From Struthio camelus (Eukaryota; Chordata; Aves; Struthioniformes; Struthionidae), in the NCBI RefSeq assembly GCF_040807025.1, contig NC_090942.1:176890247-176954246 (forward strand): a stretch of DNA of 64,000 nucleotides, in the 5' to 3' direction. Of this stretch, positions 11,206 to 23,714 are shown one piece after another (the first letter of the stretch is position 1; each line of letters opens with the position of its first letter). Made by a program: the position numbers and the translations under genes. The notes beneath the pieces are model-generated. The model saw only the letters and a list, made by a program, of their open reading frames with translations, made no database searches and had not been told where the DNA came from.

Positions 11206-14190
11206 ACGACTACTCTCTCTGTCTTCCCAGATTCTAGGAAGAACTTCAACCAGGGTTTTTACTGCAGTCCATAAAATGTATTCTCTACCATTTTAAATGC
11301 AATGTAAGATGTTAAAAAAGGGGAGAAACTGATTTTTTTCTCTATGTGTAGGTACAAAGGATAGAATTAATCTTACGTGTTCATAATGCAGGTATTGACA
11401 CCTGAGTGAATCATTCTTGGTTCTTTTTATTATCAGGAGAGAGAAATTGACACTTTTGCGGTACAAACAATCAGATCTATTTTAGATAACTATTAAAGAA
11501 GACACACTGTGTTACACTGACCATGTTATACTGACCATATTAACTATGTCTCTATTACTTGCATAGAGAGTACGGGATCAAACATCCATAATCTATTTTG
11601 GAAGGCTTTTAGAAATGTTTTCTACATCTTGAGCTTTCTCTGTTCTGCAGAGGAAAAGGAATTAGGAAAATTAGGAAAGTAGGAAAACTAAAATTGTTTT
11701 TTCAAACAACCTTCAGTACCTCACTTGAATGTTAAAAACCCCACTGGCTAAGAGCAGCAGCAGAATAGCCCTTGGTAGCTAGAGCTGTATTATGTCCCTT
11801 AGATGGCCTTTTGTCTGGTATGTCCTCTATAACTACAGGAAATTATCTATCTACCAGCATCAAAAACCTCTTACTTCACTCACAATCCAAAACATCCCCC
11901 CCATCCCAAAAAAAACATGGCTACTTTTTCTTCCTATGTCTTTCTGCCCCTTTTTCCTGCTACTTCTCTCTTACTACATTCATTTCTTACGGTTTATTCA
12001 TGGCGGTTTATTCATGGCTTCATTGTTGCTCGCTCTCTCACCCATTCTCACCTTCTTAGTCTGTCATTTTCCAAACAGGCACTTTACAAAATAGGAAATA
12101 AATGTGTCTAAGTCCATTTGTTCCATCACTCACTGAGATTAGCAGTGCACAGCAAATAATGCTAAGGTGCTGCAATACTGTTGGAGTAATATGATGAAGC
12201 CTGAGAGTTTTTGGACCCTTTCTCCACAATGATATGTTTTATAATTAGGAAATAGATCATTAGAAAAATTATAGTTACTGTGTCTCCTGAGGAAAAGTTT
12301 CTAAGTCATACATCTCTTCATTCCCTCTGTGTTCAACATCACCTTGCAAGGCTCTTCATCTGTGTTTTAAAGACATGAGATTCGTAATAAATAAAGAACA
12401 GAAAGCCCACTAAAAGAGCTGTGGGGAGGGGGGGGTGCCCATTTCCCCCAATTTCCAGCACGCACGTTTGTTGGCTCCTTCTATGTGTATTTGAATAAGA
12501 GTGTTTCTGATTCTCGCACTTCAGTTCTGCGCTGCATACTTTCATCTGTCACAGCTGGCTCCTCATACACAAAAAAGCAGCAGTAGAGCAGGGAAATTTG
12601 GAGCACTTCAGCCCTTATCTGTAAAAAGGAAGGGAGATGGAAGGACAGTACAGAGCTCATTTTCCCTTACTTTCCCTCTTCTTTGCTCCCACTGAAGAAA
12701 TTGGTAGGTTTCACTCTGGCCGTCTTACATGCAACACAACTGAAAGAGGAGATCCTGTTCAGAGAAAGCAAGAGATGGGGGACGAGGGAGAGGTTTTTCT
12801 CCTTCCCCCCAGCTGACTTTCTTTGCCGGGTCTGAGGCAGCTGGCAAAAGTACAACTGAAGTAGAAATGGGCACAAGGGATTGCCAGCAGTTCCTCACCT
12901 TCCTTGGCTCCCGGGGCTCTGAAGAGACTGTTAAGAGCTAAAGAAAAGTACAATCAAGGTGAAATTTGGCACAATCTGCTAAAATCCAACCTTTTTTAAA
13001 ACTATTAGGGATTTAAAAAGCCACTGGTCCCTCCCAGTGCACACTAATTCATTGTATTAACTGGACATTGCACCTACCTACAGCATGGAAGAATCGGGCT
13101 GGCCACAGTCAGCTCCAGTTGCAGCTGGATTTAAGCCTTAGTTGAAGAACTATTCTTTACCTAAAAAAAACAGGCATTAATATGAGAATCTACCAGTATG
13201 AAAATGACCCAAATGTGCAGGAGATTCCAGACTTCAGTCCAGCTCATTAATAGATACATCATCAAATCTTTGTAAACTAGACCCAGCCCTAGTTTGGATA
13301 CAGCTATCCCAGCAAAAATTGGCTTTATAACTCCCCACCCACACACACAAAAAAGCTGTGTAGGCAGAAGCACAGCTTTGCTTACACAGCTTCAACAGCA
13401 CCTAGTACATAACAGGTATGGCTTCATTTAAACTAGAGATTTCAGCATTTTCATGTTGACATGCCATGGCTTAGATGGCTGTAACACAGACATAACTGCA
13501 TGAAGAAAACTTCTCCCTACAAAAGCATATTAAGGAAAGACTAATACAGTGGAAGATTAATGCACATAATTTAAAGTATTTTACATCTTCGGGCATAAGG
13601 TCTTATAATACAGGTGTTAAATTATAGAGGAATGAGTTACGGAGAGTAGCCAAATCTTAGCTGTCTAAGCTAAGGTGTCTAGACACCACCATGTCCACCA
13701 CCATTTTTAGAAAATTTCTGAGCGTAGCACTATACTTACAGATTAGTTTGAAAACTATTTTTGCATATTTCAGCCTTCTCATTTTAAATTTATTTTAGAA
13801 ATTGAGATGATCATGGTGGGGAAAGAAACACCAAAGAACATGACACTACTAAATTCAGTTTATTAGGTGGACAGAGTGAGGGATAGGCTGTGTCAGAGAA
13901 AAGCTGCTCACACACACCCCATCCATCAACTGATACCCTCCTTGATTACTACACCAGAGGTGTGGTGCAGTGGAGCGCAGGAAACACAACACTGCCTCCG
14001 ACCAGTCTCAGTGTTGGGCTCTTGTGTAGCAGCTCAGCTCCCATGCTTAACAGTTCCACCTTGGGCGTTCTCCTTCTACACGGTGTCGGACATCCACATA
14101 ACGACGTTCCCCCCCACCACCACTACTGCTCTCTACCACTGATTACAGCCAGATGTTTGTAGTGTATATCGGCCACGTTCTGAGGTTGCG

Positions 14191-14366
14191 GTACACCTTT
14201 CCAGCAGATTGACATATTTTTAATGTCAGTTGCTGATCCATGGCCCATGAAATGGAAACACTCTGTTCTTGTTTGCACCACCCTGTTTACCACAGCTCAC
14301 GACATGCAGCCTGTTTGTACTGAGCTCAGCTCTTGGCCAAGGTGAGGTCGTGGCACTCCCACGTCA
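14191..14366 (-). repeat. Direct repeat copy A flanking an env-like retroviral fossil
   Basis: About 176 bases that align over most of their length with 15941-16119. Shared blocks include gtcagttgctgatcca, ttcttgtttgca, cagctctTGGCCAA-type sequence and ccagcag. The copies are clearly related but well diverged, so the duplication is old. They could be fragments of an LTR or of an internal segment of the element. Confidence 0.55.
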
Positions 14367-14619
14367 TTCCATCCATTGGCCTTGCCAACATCTGGCAAAT
14401 ACCAGGTTTCATACATACACACTCATGTATTCACTTGCATTATATGTCATTAGTTTACAAATAGCTTGAACTTTCACAGGTGTATCCACCCAGTGAGCAC
14501 AAAACAATTACAGTAAAAGTTAATGTGGCACAGACAAATTAATCAGTCACCACGAGGGCTGGATAATCTCAGTCCTTACGAAAAGATTCTCATTAATCCC
14601 ACTTCATGAGTTCATTGTT

Positions 14620-15120
14620 TCATCCATGCAGGGACTAGATAGGGAGCTTCAGGGCCACAGTCATTCAGGAAACTTTGTAGTTTTTTCTCACGTTCTACTA
14701 CTTGATCCATTAGAGATGTTGCAGATGGCTCAGAGTGCGGTAGTTGTACTGCAGATGCCCTGTCCACCAGCCCAAGGCATAATGGATCTACGGACACAGG
14801 GCTGTTACACAGCCTGCTCTCGCGGTTGGGGTCTAGTAGTGATGAAGCTGTCTTGCCAAGGTGTAGGGCTCTTCACCAGGTATAATGAAATAGACAACCA
14901 AATATGAAGCAACAAACCAACTGTAATCAACAGCACAACGATAGGGCATAACAGCAGCTGTAATAGGGCATTGCCAATCATTGACCACCCACCAAAGATG
15001 TCCCCCCGCCAGTCAGCTAATGAGTTTCCTAGGGTAACAGCCACTTTCACAGTCCATCGGGATTGATGAGACACCTGAACTAGCTCTCTGTGCTGTGGTC
15101 CTAAGGTTTCATGCAGGTTG
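14620..15120 (-). mobile_element. Endogenous retrovirus env fossil (transmembrane-subunit-like segment)
   Basis: The minus strand reads through a segment typical of the C-terminal end of a retroviral envelope transmembrane subunit: a Leu-Gly-Asn ... Trp ... Phe-Gly-Gly-Trp membrane-proximal stretch, then a strongly hydrophobic Leu/Ile/Val span of about 25 residues, then a short polar tail. Related but less readable sequence continues toward 15.7 kb. The family is uncertain. The element is broken, with several breaks over about 2 kb, and no complete coding region remains. Confidence 0.5.
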
Positions 15121-15940
15121 TCTTCTGCTACTTGGAACTTCAGTCACTTTGGATACGACTGTTTTCCATGTTGTACCTAATATGGGGTTCGGCCAGTGAA
15201 AGTGTGAAACGAATTTGAGGTATTGCTGTAATACACATAACATAAGACGATAACATTACATCTGCATCCTACTTGTACCTCTCTCCCCATTTTCCCCAAT
15301 ACAAACAGGGTTTAAGCAACATCCTAGTTCAAGCCTTTAAGACGACATTTAAGACTACTGTCTCTACCTCTAGGCCGTTAGGTCTTCCCCTGCTCACTGT
15401 GCGGTGTCTCATGGCCTGGGTCCATAGGACTTTACTCCCCCATGATCAGGACTCTGGGTACAACTATGTAACTCTCACTAGCCAAAATGTTTGGATAGCA
15501 TTGTCATATTCTGGCAAGCCATAAGTGCCGTGACACTGACTGAATTCAACATTTCCCACAAACTGGTGCCTACTGGCAGGATGCTGCATCTATTCTTCCT
15601 GCACATTTGTACTTTCAAAAGCTTGGTAACAGCTAGGTTTGCCACCCGCTGGCTGATATACGGCAGTTAGAAACAGGGTCCAGGACGCATACTCAAAAAA
15701 CAGAATCACGGTGTCCATGGAAGAGCCATTTCACAGGCTATGTAAGGCATCCTCTTCCAATGCCTAGTTACCAAGGCCAGCACTAACATAAATACCAGCC
15801 CCCTCTTAACAATAAGCACGTCTGGGATTTTAACTTTTCCACTGCTGGCTGAATAGATTTTCGGAGAGACCCACAGAACACAGAGAAATTCTTGAAAAAT
15901 AAAAAGCTCTGCTACCAGGTCAGCCTATCAATGAGATGGC

Positions 15941-16119
15941 AGTATACCTCTCCAGCAGTCTCAGGGTATTCTTCTTCTGTCAGTTGCTGATCCACAGACC
16001 ATGCCATGGAAACTCAGTTCTTGTTTGCATTGCCCAGTTTGCCATGGCTCACCATACTCAGCCCACTTGTATTGAACTTGGCTCTGGGCCAAAGCAAGGC
16101 CATGATACTCCTATCTCAG
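15941..16119 (-). repeat. Direct repeat copy B flanking an env-like retroviral fossil
   Basis: Partner of 14191-14366, in the same orientation and about 1.75 kb away. The env-like fossil lies between the two copies. Confidence 0.55.
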
Positions 16120-18202
16120 AGGCGCTCCAGCAAATGGAAATTTTATTACTGTGTAGTCTTACAAAATATAGCAGAATAATATGATAGCTTTTACAGATGA
16201 AGAAACCATCTGAGCTATTCATCTGGCAACAATTACTGTAGTCTCTAGAGACAAAATTAATATCTAGATAGTAATGAGTTTTGAGAAGTCTTTTAAAGCA
16301 ATTATCCCCAGCTTCTGCTGAACAACGAGGACCAATACTGAGCAATCAACTTGTTGCAGGCAACACTCTGCTCTGCTGTCTCTTCTGCTTAGGTTTACCT
16401 TTTTATTTTTCTGTGGCCATAACAACATCAGGAGGTCCCGTCTGCAAGCCGTAAGTTCAGGTGCTCTGTTTTAAGGACCACTTTACTTGTGGCTATTTCT
16501 TAAAAAAATAGGTGTATGGAATTGCATAATGAATGCTGTTAGAAGACCTTCTTTAGGCCACTTCTGCTCTCAGCACTTCATGGCCACAGTCACTGGGAAT
16601 GTTTCCAGAACGTTTCCCTCTCTTTTACAGACCAGCCCAGAGCTGTGAACGGTGTCTTTGGACCTTTGCCACACTTGGACCTTTCTTTGTCTGCTACCAA
16701 CTCTCTCAGCTCCAGCCACCTCAGAGTTAAAGAGCTTAAAGTCAACAGCATAGCTTTACCAATCAGCTAAGCCAGAGCCAGACAGTGCAGGCTTAGCAGG
16801 CACCAGGTGATGTTGACAAAACAACAGCTGTTCATAGGTTTCCTTTCATTTGTTTCTGGTCACTCTACCAATTCTCATGCTTTGCCAATGGAGAATTGTT
16901 CGCAGTGCTCTGCACTGTGTCCTGGATCTGATTTGGTTCAATGTGCTGTGCTGCAGCTGCCCATCTCACTGATTTTGCTTGCTACACCCCCAAATATATT
17001 GTGTGAGGCACAGAGTTCCTTCTGCACTTGTCCTCTCCTCGTCCTACACTCAGCATGCCCAAAACATACAGAAGCAATTATGGCAAAGCAAACAGAGCAC
17101 TGGCATTGAAGGAAACTTTTTTTGTTCGAAATATCAGGCAACAAAATGACAAGGGAGTGTAGTAAGTCTCCCTCAGTAAGTTAACACTGGGCGCACATCT
17201 ACACTCAGATCATGCATCGAGGGTTGCAAAATAGTATTACCTCAAAATAATGGGATTGCAGCCCTGTTATGTTTCTTGAGACTTCTACACAGACCCAGAA
17301 TAAACTGTTGCCACAAGGTGTTCGATTCTCTGCAGATACCAGAATTTCATCAGAGTATACTTGATTCATCTTGGTGAAATGCTGTTTACACTGACCTCGC
17401 ATGACATGGATCAGTCACTGCACAATGCAGTGAAACATAAGGGAAATACATAAGGGAACATAATGAAAACCTAAGGGAAGCTACTAGAAGGACCTCTTGC
17501 TTGCTCCGCTGAAAGTAATAGATACTGTCTCCAGTTTTGAGCCTAGCTTTCAGTCAACCCCTCGTAGTCACAGTCTAGCTTGCTCTCCCACATCTCCAGC
17601 AGTTTGCAGATTATATACTTGCAACTATAACTTGCCAGGAGTGACCCCTACACACATCTTGCAGCTATAATTGAGGACTTTTATCATCCCGCCTTTAGAG
17701 AACCTATTACTACAAACAGTAATAAGGGGATGAAAGGAGAATTCTTAAATAGCAAGAATGAAAGATAGCTAATATTTCTAGGTGAGGACAGAAAAATTGT
17801 TACTTCGGTTTACTTGCCTAAGTATTGGCTTCAGCAATATATACATTTCAAGGTTTATGCAGCTGTTCTATATAACTGGATGTTATCACAAGTATAACTG
17901 AGAAGCCCATTAATCTGCTCATGGCGATAACCACCTCCTTATCCAAAAATTTTGGTTGCATTTCCTGAAAAGCTGAAGGGTCGACACAGAGACTGAGAAT
18001 TACAATCACTGAGCTTGAGCAAATGTCTCAAGACATTCTGAGTTTGAGAAGAGATTATTGTCACAGAAATTCAGTATTAACATTGCTCATTAAAAAATAC
18101 TGCTGTTTCTTTGCTGGTGAGTTTTTCCCCCCCACCAAACATCTCAAGCAACTAGACTTCAAACCGAAAATCTAAAAGAAACGAGTTTCCTTCTGTTAAC
18201 AG

Positions 18203-18400
18203 ATTTTAAGTATGCAAGAATTATTTTTTTGTTATAAAGCATTTGCTGAAGAACTCAAGAATGCTGACATTTGGGAGACCGCAGAAGAACTGTTACCCTA
18301 TTTTGAGGCCTTTTCAAGACTGGGAAAGCATATGACCACAGCTCATGCTTTTCAGGAACTTCATGATGGGATTCAGAATCGTAACTCACTAGTCTAAAAA
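18203..18400 (+). CDS. Unidentified ORF, possible last exon of an unknown or dead gene
   Basis: An acceptor-like site (ttccttctgttaacag, ending at 18202) precedes an open frame. Its ATG at 18212 starts 61 codons and it ends TAA at 18395-18397. The product is mixed-charge and helix-friendly (AFAEELKNADIWETAEELL, then FEAFSRLGKHMTTAHAF) and looks more protein-like than the surrounding chance ORFs. I do not recognise the family. Just upstream, 17972-18116 is open for 48 codons (ITELEQMSQDILSLRRDY...) and ends in a good donor, CTG|GTGAGT. Splicing the two would shift the frame and leave only an 86-base intron, so a simple two-exon gene is not supported. It could be a gene relic, part of a mobile element, or chance. 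Confidence 0.25.
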
Positions 18401-19199
18401 ACTGTGGAGCAATATACTTGTTATTGCTTGCAAAATATATTGTTGTTAGTTTTGGGCATCTTAACAACTTGTAAAAGTTTCAGTCACGCTACTGGACTGA
18501 AAAACGTGCTGTATGTGATGCAATGCATTTGCAGGAGAAACTACCATCACAAGACATTTGCAACCAAAGGACGCTGTCGCACATCACTTTCTTTCACCTT
18601 CTGTGCCTAGCAATAGCTTAAGTAAATGGTAACTTCATTCCCAGTGCCTGCTGGACCCACAAGACAATCATTATTCGCTCTCTCCACTACATTTATTCCT
18701 AAATAACTGGCTCTGCTAGCGATGAAGATACAGCTCCTCTGCCGCTACTAGTTTTTCCCTAGACTTCACTCCTCCCTTTACCAGCCGCCAAGCACCTGCC
18801 CGGGAAAGCCTCCAGGCAGGCCCAGCCTGGCCACCCTGAAGTGCAGCAGCCAAGCGAAGCCAACGGCCTGCCCGCCAAGGCGGCCGGCTGAGGTGGCGCG
18901 CGCCGAGGCAAGAGGCAGCCAGCACTGAGTCACGGCCAGGACAACGCAGGCCGGGAGGCGGGAGCAGGACGAGCCGGCAGCTCCTTCCCCCTGGCAGCCG
19001 CGGCTGCCGCCTCACCTCTGCCACGGCAGCGCCGCGGCGTAGTGGCTCCGCAGCGACCGTTACGGCCCCGGAGCGACCGTTAACGGCGGGCAGCCCCGCT
19101 CGCGCCCCCTCCCGCGCGGCGCGCAGGCTGCAGAGCGGGCGGGGGCGCGCGCGCGCGCGCGCGCTGCCGCCGTGGGCCGCACGGCCCCGCAGCGCGCCC

Positions 19200-19213
19200 G
19201 CCGCCATTTTGGC
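19200..19213 (+). promoter_or_regulatory. YY1-type site near the FBXL3 transcription start
   Basis: GCCGCCATTTTGGC matches the YY1 consensus (CCGCCATNTTGG). It lies about 200 bases before the inferred first donor site, so the start of transcription is probably close by. Confidence 0.55.
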
Positions 19214-19214
19214 T

Positions 19215-19408
19215 GGGGCGCGTCGCTTCCGCTGCTGCGGAGTAAACAGAGCGGGAGGGCGGCGTAGGGGGGAGGGCGGCGGTGGCTGGTGCTGCTGGGT
19301 GAGGGAGGCGGTGGCGTCGGCTTCGGTGGAGGTGCTGATGTGGCCGGAGCGGAGGTGCCAGCGCGGCCCGAGCCCCGGTTAACGCGAAGCGCAGCAGGGA
19401 GCCGCCAG
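19215..19408 (+). other. FBXL3: Inferred non-coding first exon of FBXL3
   Basis: The first coding exon begins with an acceptor one base before the ATG (tttatag|AATG), so a 5' non-coding exon must lie upstream. The best donor in the CpG island is GCCGCCAG|GTGAAG with the exon ending at 19408. The 5' end is a guess based on the YY1 element. The intron that follows would be 19409-23713. Confidence 0.45.
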
Positions 19409-22400
19409 GTGAAGGGAGCTGGAGGGGGGGTGGGCGGTGGCCGCGCCGGTGTTTTCTGTGGGTCCGGGGGCGCGGGCTGGGGCGCCGGGGTAGGGAGGAG
19501 GGAGCGGGAGGGCCGAGCGGCCGCGGAGCGGGGCTGCGCGTCGCGGCGGCCTGCTGCGGCGGCGGCGGCGGCGGCCTCGGAGCTGGGGCCGGTGGCCGGG
19601 CGGAGGGGGCCGAGCCGGGGAGAAGCGTCCCCGGCAGAGCGGGGCTGAGGGCCGAGCCCGCGGCGTGCCCCGGGTATCGCCTCGGCGGGCTCCGCTGCTT
19701 CACCGCCGAGCAGCCTTCCCCCCCCTAGCAGCAGCCATAAACTGTCAGAAAACCCCGGGCGGTTTTCAGCGGAGCTAATGGTTAGGCAGCCGTTGGTCTA
19801 GGGGCTGGGGTTGTGTCTGGGTCGCCCCCTCCGTCGGTCCGCTCTCCTTATTCGCGCACAAGCTTTTCCTTTCGTTTCCTTTTCTTAATAAAAAAAAAAA
19901 AAAAAGTGCCCCACTTCGGCTATGAATAAAGCAACAAGCTCAGTAATACCGTGTTGATCCCGCTTTCCTACGAACAGGCTTAAACAGCCGTGCACGTTTT
20001 TGTTTGTTTATTTTTTTTTTTTTCTGAACTGCCTGCGCCTGTATTCTGCCTGCGCCTTACTCGGCATTAAAAGCAATGTAAAGCGTGCGCTTTGCTCCTC
20101 CCCCGAGTTACTGGCTGAACTATGTGATCGCGCTTGCACGTGACTGCCGCAAGCAAGCGTGGGCTGCGCCCAGATGCGGAGTTTGGAAAACTGAGTGCAG
20201 AGACAAGTTATTACTATAGGTCGAGAAACTTACTTGGAAAAGCTTACCGAGTCAGGCATCCTGATATTATACACCTTTCTATCCCGGTGGGTTTTTTTTT
20301 TTTTTCCCTTCTGTCAAGATCTTAGTTTTTAAAGCGAAGTTGATTACAGCAGTGACTTGGAAGAACTTATCGGTGATGTGTGTGTCCTGAGTATGCCAGA
20401 GAGAGTTAAAAGTAAGATGGATGGTTCAGGTGCTGTAAAAAGTGTTAAGCTGTTATTGTCTGACAGATAGGTTGCACCGATACAGTAATATGCTTGCACA
20501 AAATCTTGCATCTATCTTTGTTTTCCTCACTGAGAAGTTATTTGTGTTGGCCTTGGATTTAAAATGCTGAGCTCTTTGGACCATCAGATACATAAACCAA
20601 AGCGAACTTAACTGCCTGATTGCATTTGCCTGTTCTTATATTAAATTTTTAATCTATTCTTATATTAAATTTGCAGAAAGTTTTACTTTCTTAAATGGCC
20701 CTAATTTTCTATAAACTACTTGTAGATGGCTCTGCAAAGTTCCAGAGGCAAATATGCATTCTTCTAATTGTACATTTGTTTTGTTGTTTTAATGAGGTTG
20801 AAACCAATTATGTCTTTAAAAAGCTACTCTAATACTTTAAATGCATGAAGAAGAAGAAGATAAAGCAGTCATCTAATACGTCAGGTTATATTTTTACTCT
20901 TGGGTGTAGGTTGTTTTTTTTTTAAGTTCTACAGGGAAAGGGTTTTTTTTTTTTAAAAAAAAAAAATCTATGATTACATCAACATCCAGAGGATCGGTAA
21001 CAAAAATGTTATGTGGAAGTGTCTCATCTTTTCATATCTCCTGCTTCTCGATCATGTAGCGTGTAGAACTCATGGTCTGTTATTTTCTTGGAAAATTGTG
21101 ACCTGAAATTGTTCATCAGTACAGTTCGAGTGATGGCCATATTATTTTCTTTACTGGCTGTCTATAAAAACTTCAAATGCCTATGACTTCAACAGTGGGG
21201 TTTGATCTGTAACTAATATATGTGACTTCTTAGAATTCATCGCAGCTAGTCAGTGAGCTCAGAGGCGCAGCTTGTAGGCTGGCCGTTAATGACCTGGTGC
21301 ACTTCTACCAGTCATGTCTCTAAGGGCCTTTCCAGCTGGAAAGTTCACGCAGTCTGCCGGCAGCAGCTCGCTCCTGTTCGTCTTTTGGAAATGTGCTACG
21401 TCTACTGCCTGTGTCTTCGAGCAGATCAGTTATAGTAAATGTGCTGTATGTGTGAATTAACTCTACCCAACGTGCACAGTAGCCTAGATAGAGGGTCAGG
21501 GTCTGAAATTTCTCCTCTAATACTGTGATATAAGTAGCCTGTCTAACTAGAAAACGTGTACATCACTGAATTAGCTCAACAGCAAAAGATGAGGCAGAAT
21601 CTTTATAAGGGAAGACTGGAAGAGCTGAGCCTAACTTTTACCTTGTATTGCTCTTAACAGACTAACGAGAAATGGATTTGGGAAGACATAAAAACATGCT
21701 GTCCCAAATTTGACAACTTGCATATCACTATTACTCCTTAAAACCTAGTTATTTGGATTATCTGTTTAACAACCTGAAGTTTAAAGGAATATTTCAGTTT
21801 AAACTAGATTATTACAAGTGACATTCTTGGACTATGCTTAGCAGTTATCTTAAACACAAGCATGACAGATCTGCAATAGATTTGCTAACCTAATTGTTGA
21901 TTTGGTATGAATTTTAATTAGTCAGTCTCCACAGCTGCAAAATCCAGTTGCTTTGTGTTTTCCTTAGTAGCACATAAATGTAAGTTACTATATTTTCTTG
22001 CTTCCCTCCTGTATGAATGAAATTAGCAGCTCAGCAACAAAACTCTCACGTGGAAAGCCTGTTATAGCACAGGAGGAATGTTTTGCATAGGCTTATAATC
22101 ATGAGCTGCTGATCACAGTAAATAGTTTTAAGGAAGCAGGTAGACACTTTTACGCAGTAATGTTTTCGTCTCATGATTGCCACTAGTGCTAGTGGGATTA
22201 AAAAGTGAAGTTGAAAGAATCAAGAGGCTAATTCTATTCACTAGTCTTTCATGAGAGTGTGTTCAGGTTTGATTACATCATTTTATAAATCAATTCAGAC
22301 ATTGACTGGTAGCTTCATTTCTGTTATCATGAATTGAAGGTAGTAGGTGGGACCGAAGAAAGGTGCTTCAAAGATAGGTAAGGAGATGCGAGGCTTTGGG

Positions 22401-23713
22401 AATATAAGCTGTGATGCATTGGATGATAAGCAGTATAATTTTTCACTTGTATATCTAAAATGTTAGGCTATTTTAAAAAGATTTTTAGTCTTTTACTCAG
22501 CTGCAGTAAATGGCATGGGAAAGAAAATTGGCCAGTTTCCAAGTGAACTGGATATGTAATGTACATGTAGTTGTGCGTGAACATTATATACCAGAATGAC
22601 TTCACTGTGTATGAAGTTCATATTTATCTTCTAGAAACACTGAGCTTTGTTTATAAGTGTCAGTACCTCCGCTCTGCGTCCCCTCCCAAAGATTCTCTTA
22701 GCTTTTTAAAAAACGAGAATTGAGTGTATTGTAGTTTAGTCTGAGGTCTTATTCACAATCCCTTATAATGTACATTTGGTTTTTTTTAGAACAGATTACT
22801 AGGTAGAAGTTCAGTTTTAAACTGGCATCTACATAAGAACACACTATGATCAAAATCTGTTGCTAAATTTTTAAATTGACACAATGGGGTTTTTTCTCTT
22901 TAATATGCGCAGTAAGGTAGAACCTATATTAATGGGATCCCTGTGAAAGAAGTACATGCTACTGAGAACGAGATACCTTTTACCTCAGACTTCCTGAATT
23001 TGATACGATTTTGAAGAAAATTTGCTGTCTCTTCTGTAATCCTCTTTTGGGGCTTGAACCTTCCAGATTGTTACCAGAAATCTTTCACAATCCCTAACTA
23101 ATTCATTGAAAAATCAAAAGCATGCGAGCGTTATTAATGAAATATGTTTTAAAGGATACTGCTTTAAAATAGGTGCATATTGAGGTATTTTTTGCTGATA
23201 AATATAAGGTTCTTGGTGTCTGGGAATAAAAATGAACTGGGCAGATACAACACTTGCAAAGATGCATATATCCATTTTATGCTGTCTTGGCCTGCCTTTT
23301 ACCGTCCTTAGTTTTAAATTTTGTTGTTCCTGCTAAATATGCCTAAAGGAGTAATATAGCTGGCAATGTACTGTGTACACAGAATTGTTCACAAGAGTCT
23401 TTGCAACAGCAGGGAGGTAAAATAATAATCCACAAAATACTAAAACTGATTAAATGCGAAGTAGTCTCAAACACACGAAAGTGTGCAGTATTAATGATTA
23501 GAGAAGTAATATTAAAGGTATATGTTTAGATAATAATCTAATTTTTAGAATACTATTTCAAACTTGTCTTTTTGTTCCTTTACGTAGAAAAAACCTGCAA
23601 AAATATAGTTACAGAAACAGGCATCTTTACCTCAACAATTATCCAATAAAATTGTTATTCTTTTGAACTCTTACATTTACAAAATAAAGACAGAATATTT
23701 TTTATTTTTATAG
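19409..23713 (+). other. FBXL3: FBXL3 intron 1
   Basis: The first ~500 bases are GC-rich. The rest is AT-rich with poly-T and poly-A tracts, including a T12A12 palindrome at 20943-20966, and a duplicated TTCTTATATTAAATTT near 20634 and 20657. A perfect CACGTG E-box lies at 20137-20142. No other gene was recognised. Confidence 0.65.
20137..20142. promoter_or_regulatory. CACGTG E-box in FBXL3 intron 1
   Basis: Palindromic CACGTG within GCACGTGAC, about 0.7 kb after the inferred first exon. CLOCK-BMAL1, USF and the MiT/TFE factors bind this core. Since FBXL3 degrades cryptochromes, a clock E-box would be meaningful, but a single hexamer is weak evidence. Confidence 0.35.
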
Positions 23714-23714
23714 A

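Larger units (their letters stand above)
7201..18700. other. Intergenic spacer between MYCBP2 and FBXL3
   Basis: About 11.5 kb with no recognisable intact host gene. It holds the retroviral LTR and leader fossil (7.93-8.76 kb), a second CA tract (9.01-9.03 kb), a MIR-type remnant (11.1 kb), the env-like fossil with its direct repeats (14.19-16.12 kb) and an unassigned ORF (18.20-18.40 kb), each listed separately. The stretches 9.2-11.1, 11.2-14.1 and 16.2-17.9 kb show nothing that I can name. Their ORFs of up to 100 codons match no family I know. Confidence 0.7.
18780..19720 (+). promoter_or_regulatory. FBXL3: CpG island and promoter region of FBXL3
   Basis: A stretch dense in CpG and GC-box-like motifs (about 70% GC or more by eye) in otherwise AT-rich DNA, placed 4 kb before the first coding exon. 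It contains a (GC)10 run at 19145-19164 and a (GGC)n run at 19556-19575. A YY1-type element (GCCGCCATTTTGGC) sits at about 19200-19213, a usual place for such sites at or just after the start of TATA-less housekeeping promoters. Confidence 0.75.

Noticed and set aside
19080-19703. Long minus-strand ORFs (up to 207 codons) in the FBXL3 CpG island
   Set aside because: Low-complexity Pro/Ala/Arg-rich translations in several frames at once, as expected from GC-rich DNA with few stops; no domain and no conserved start.
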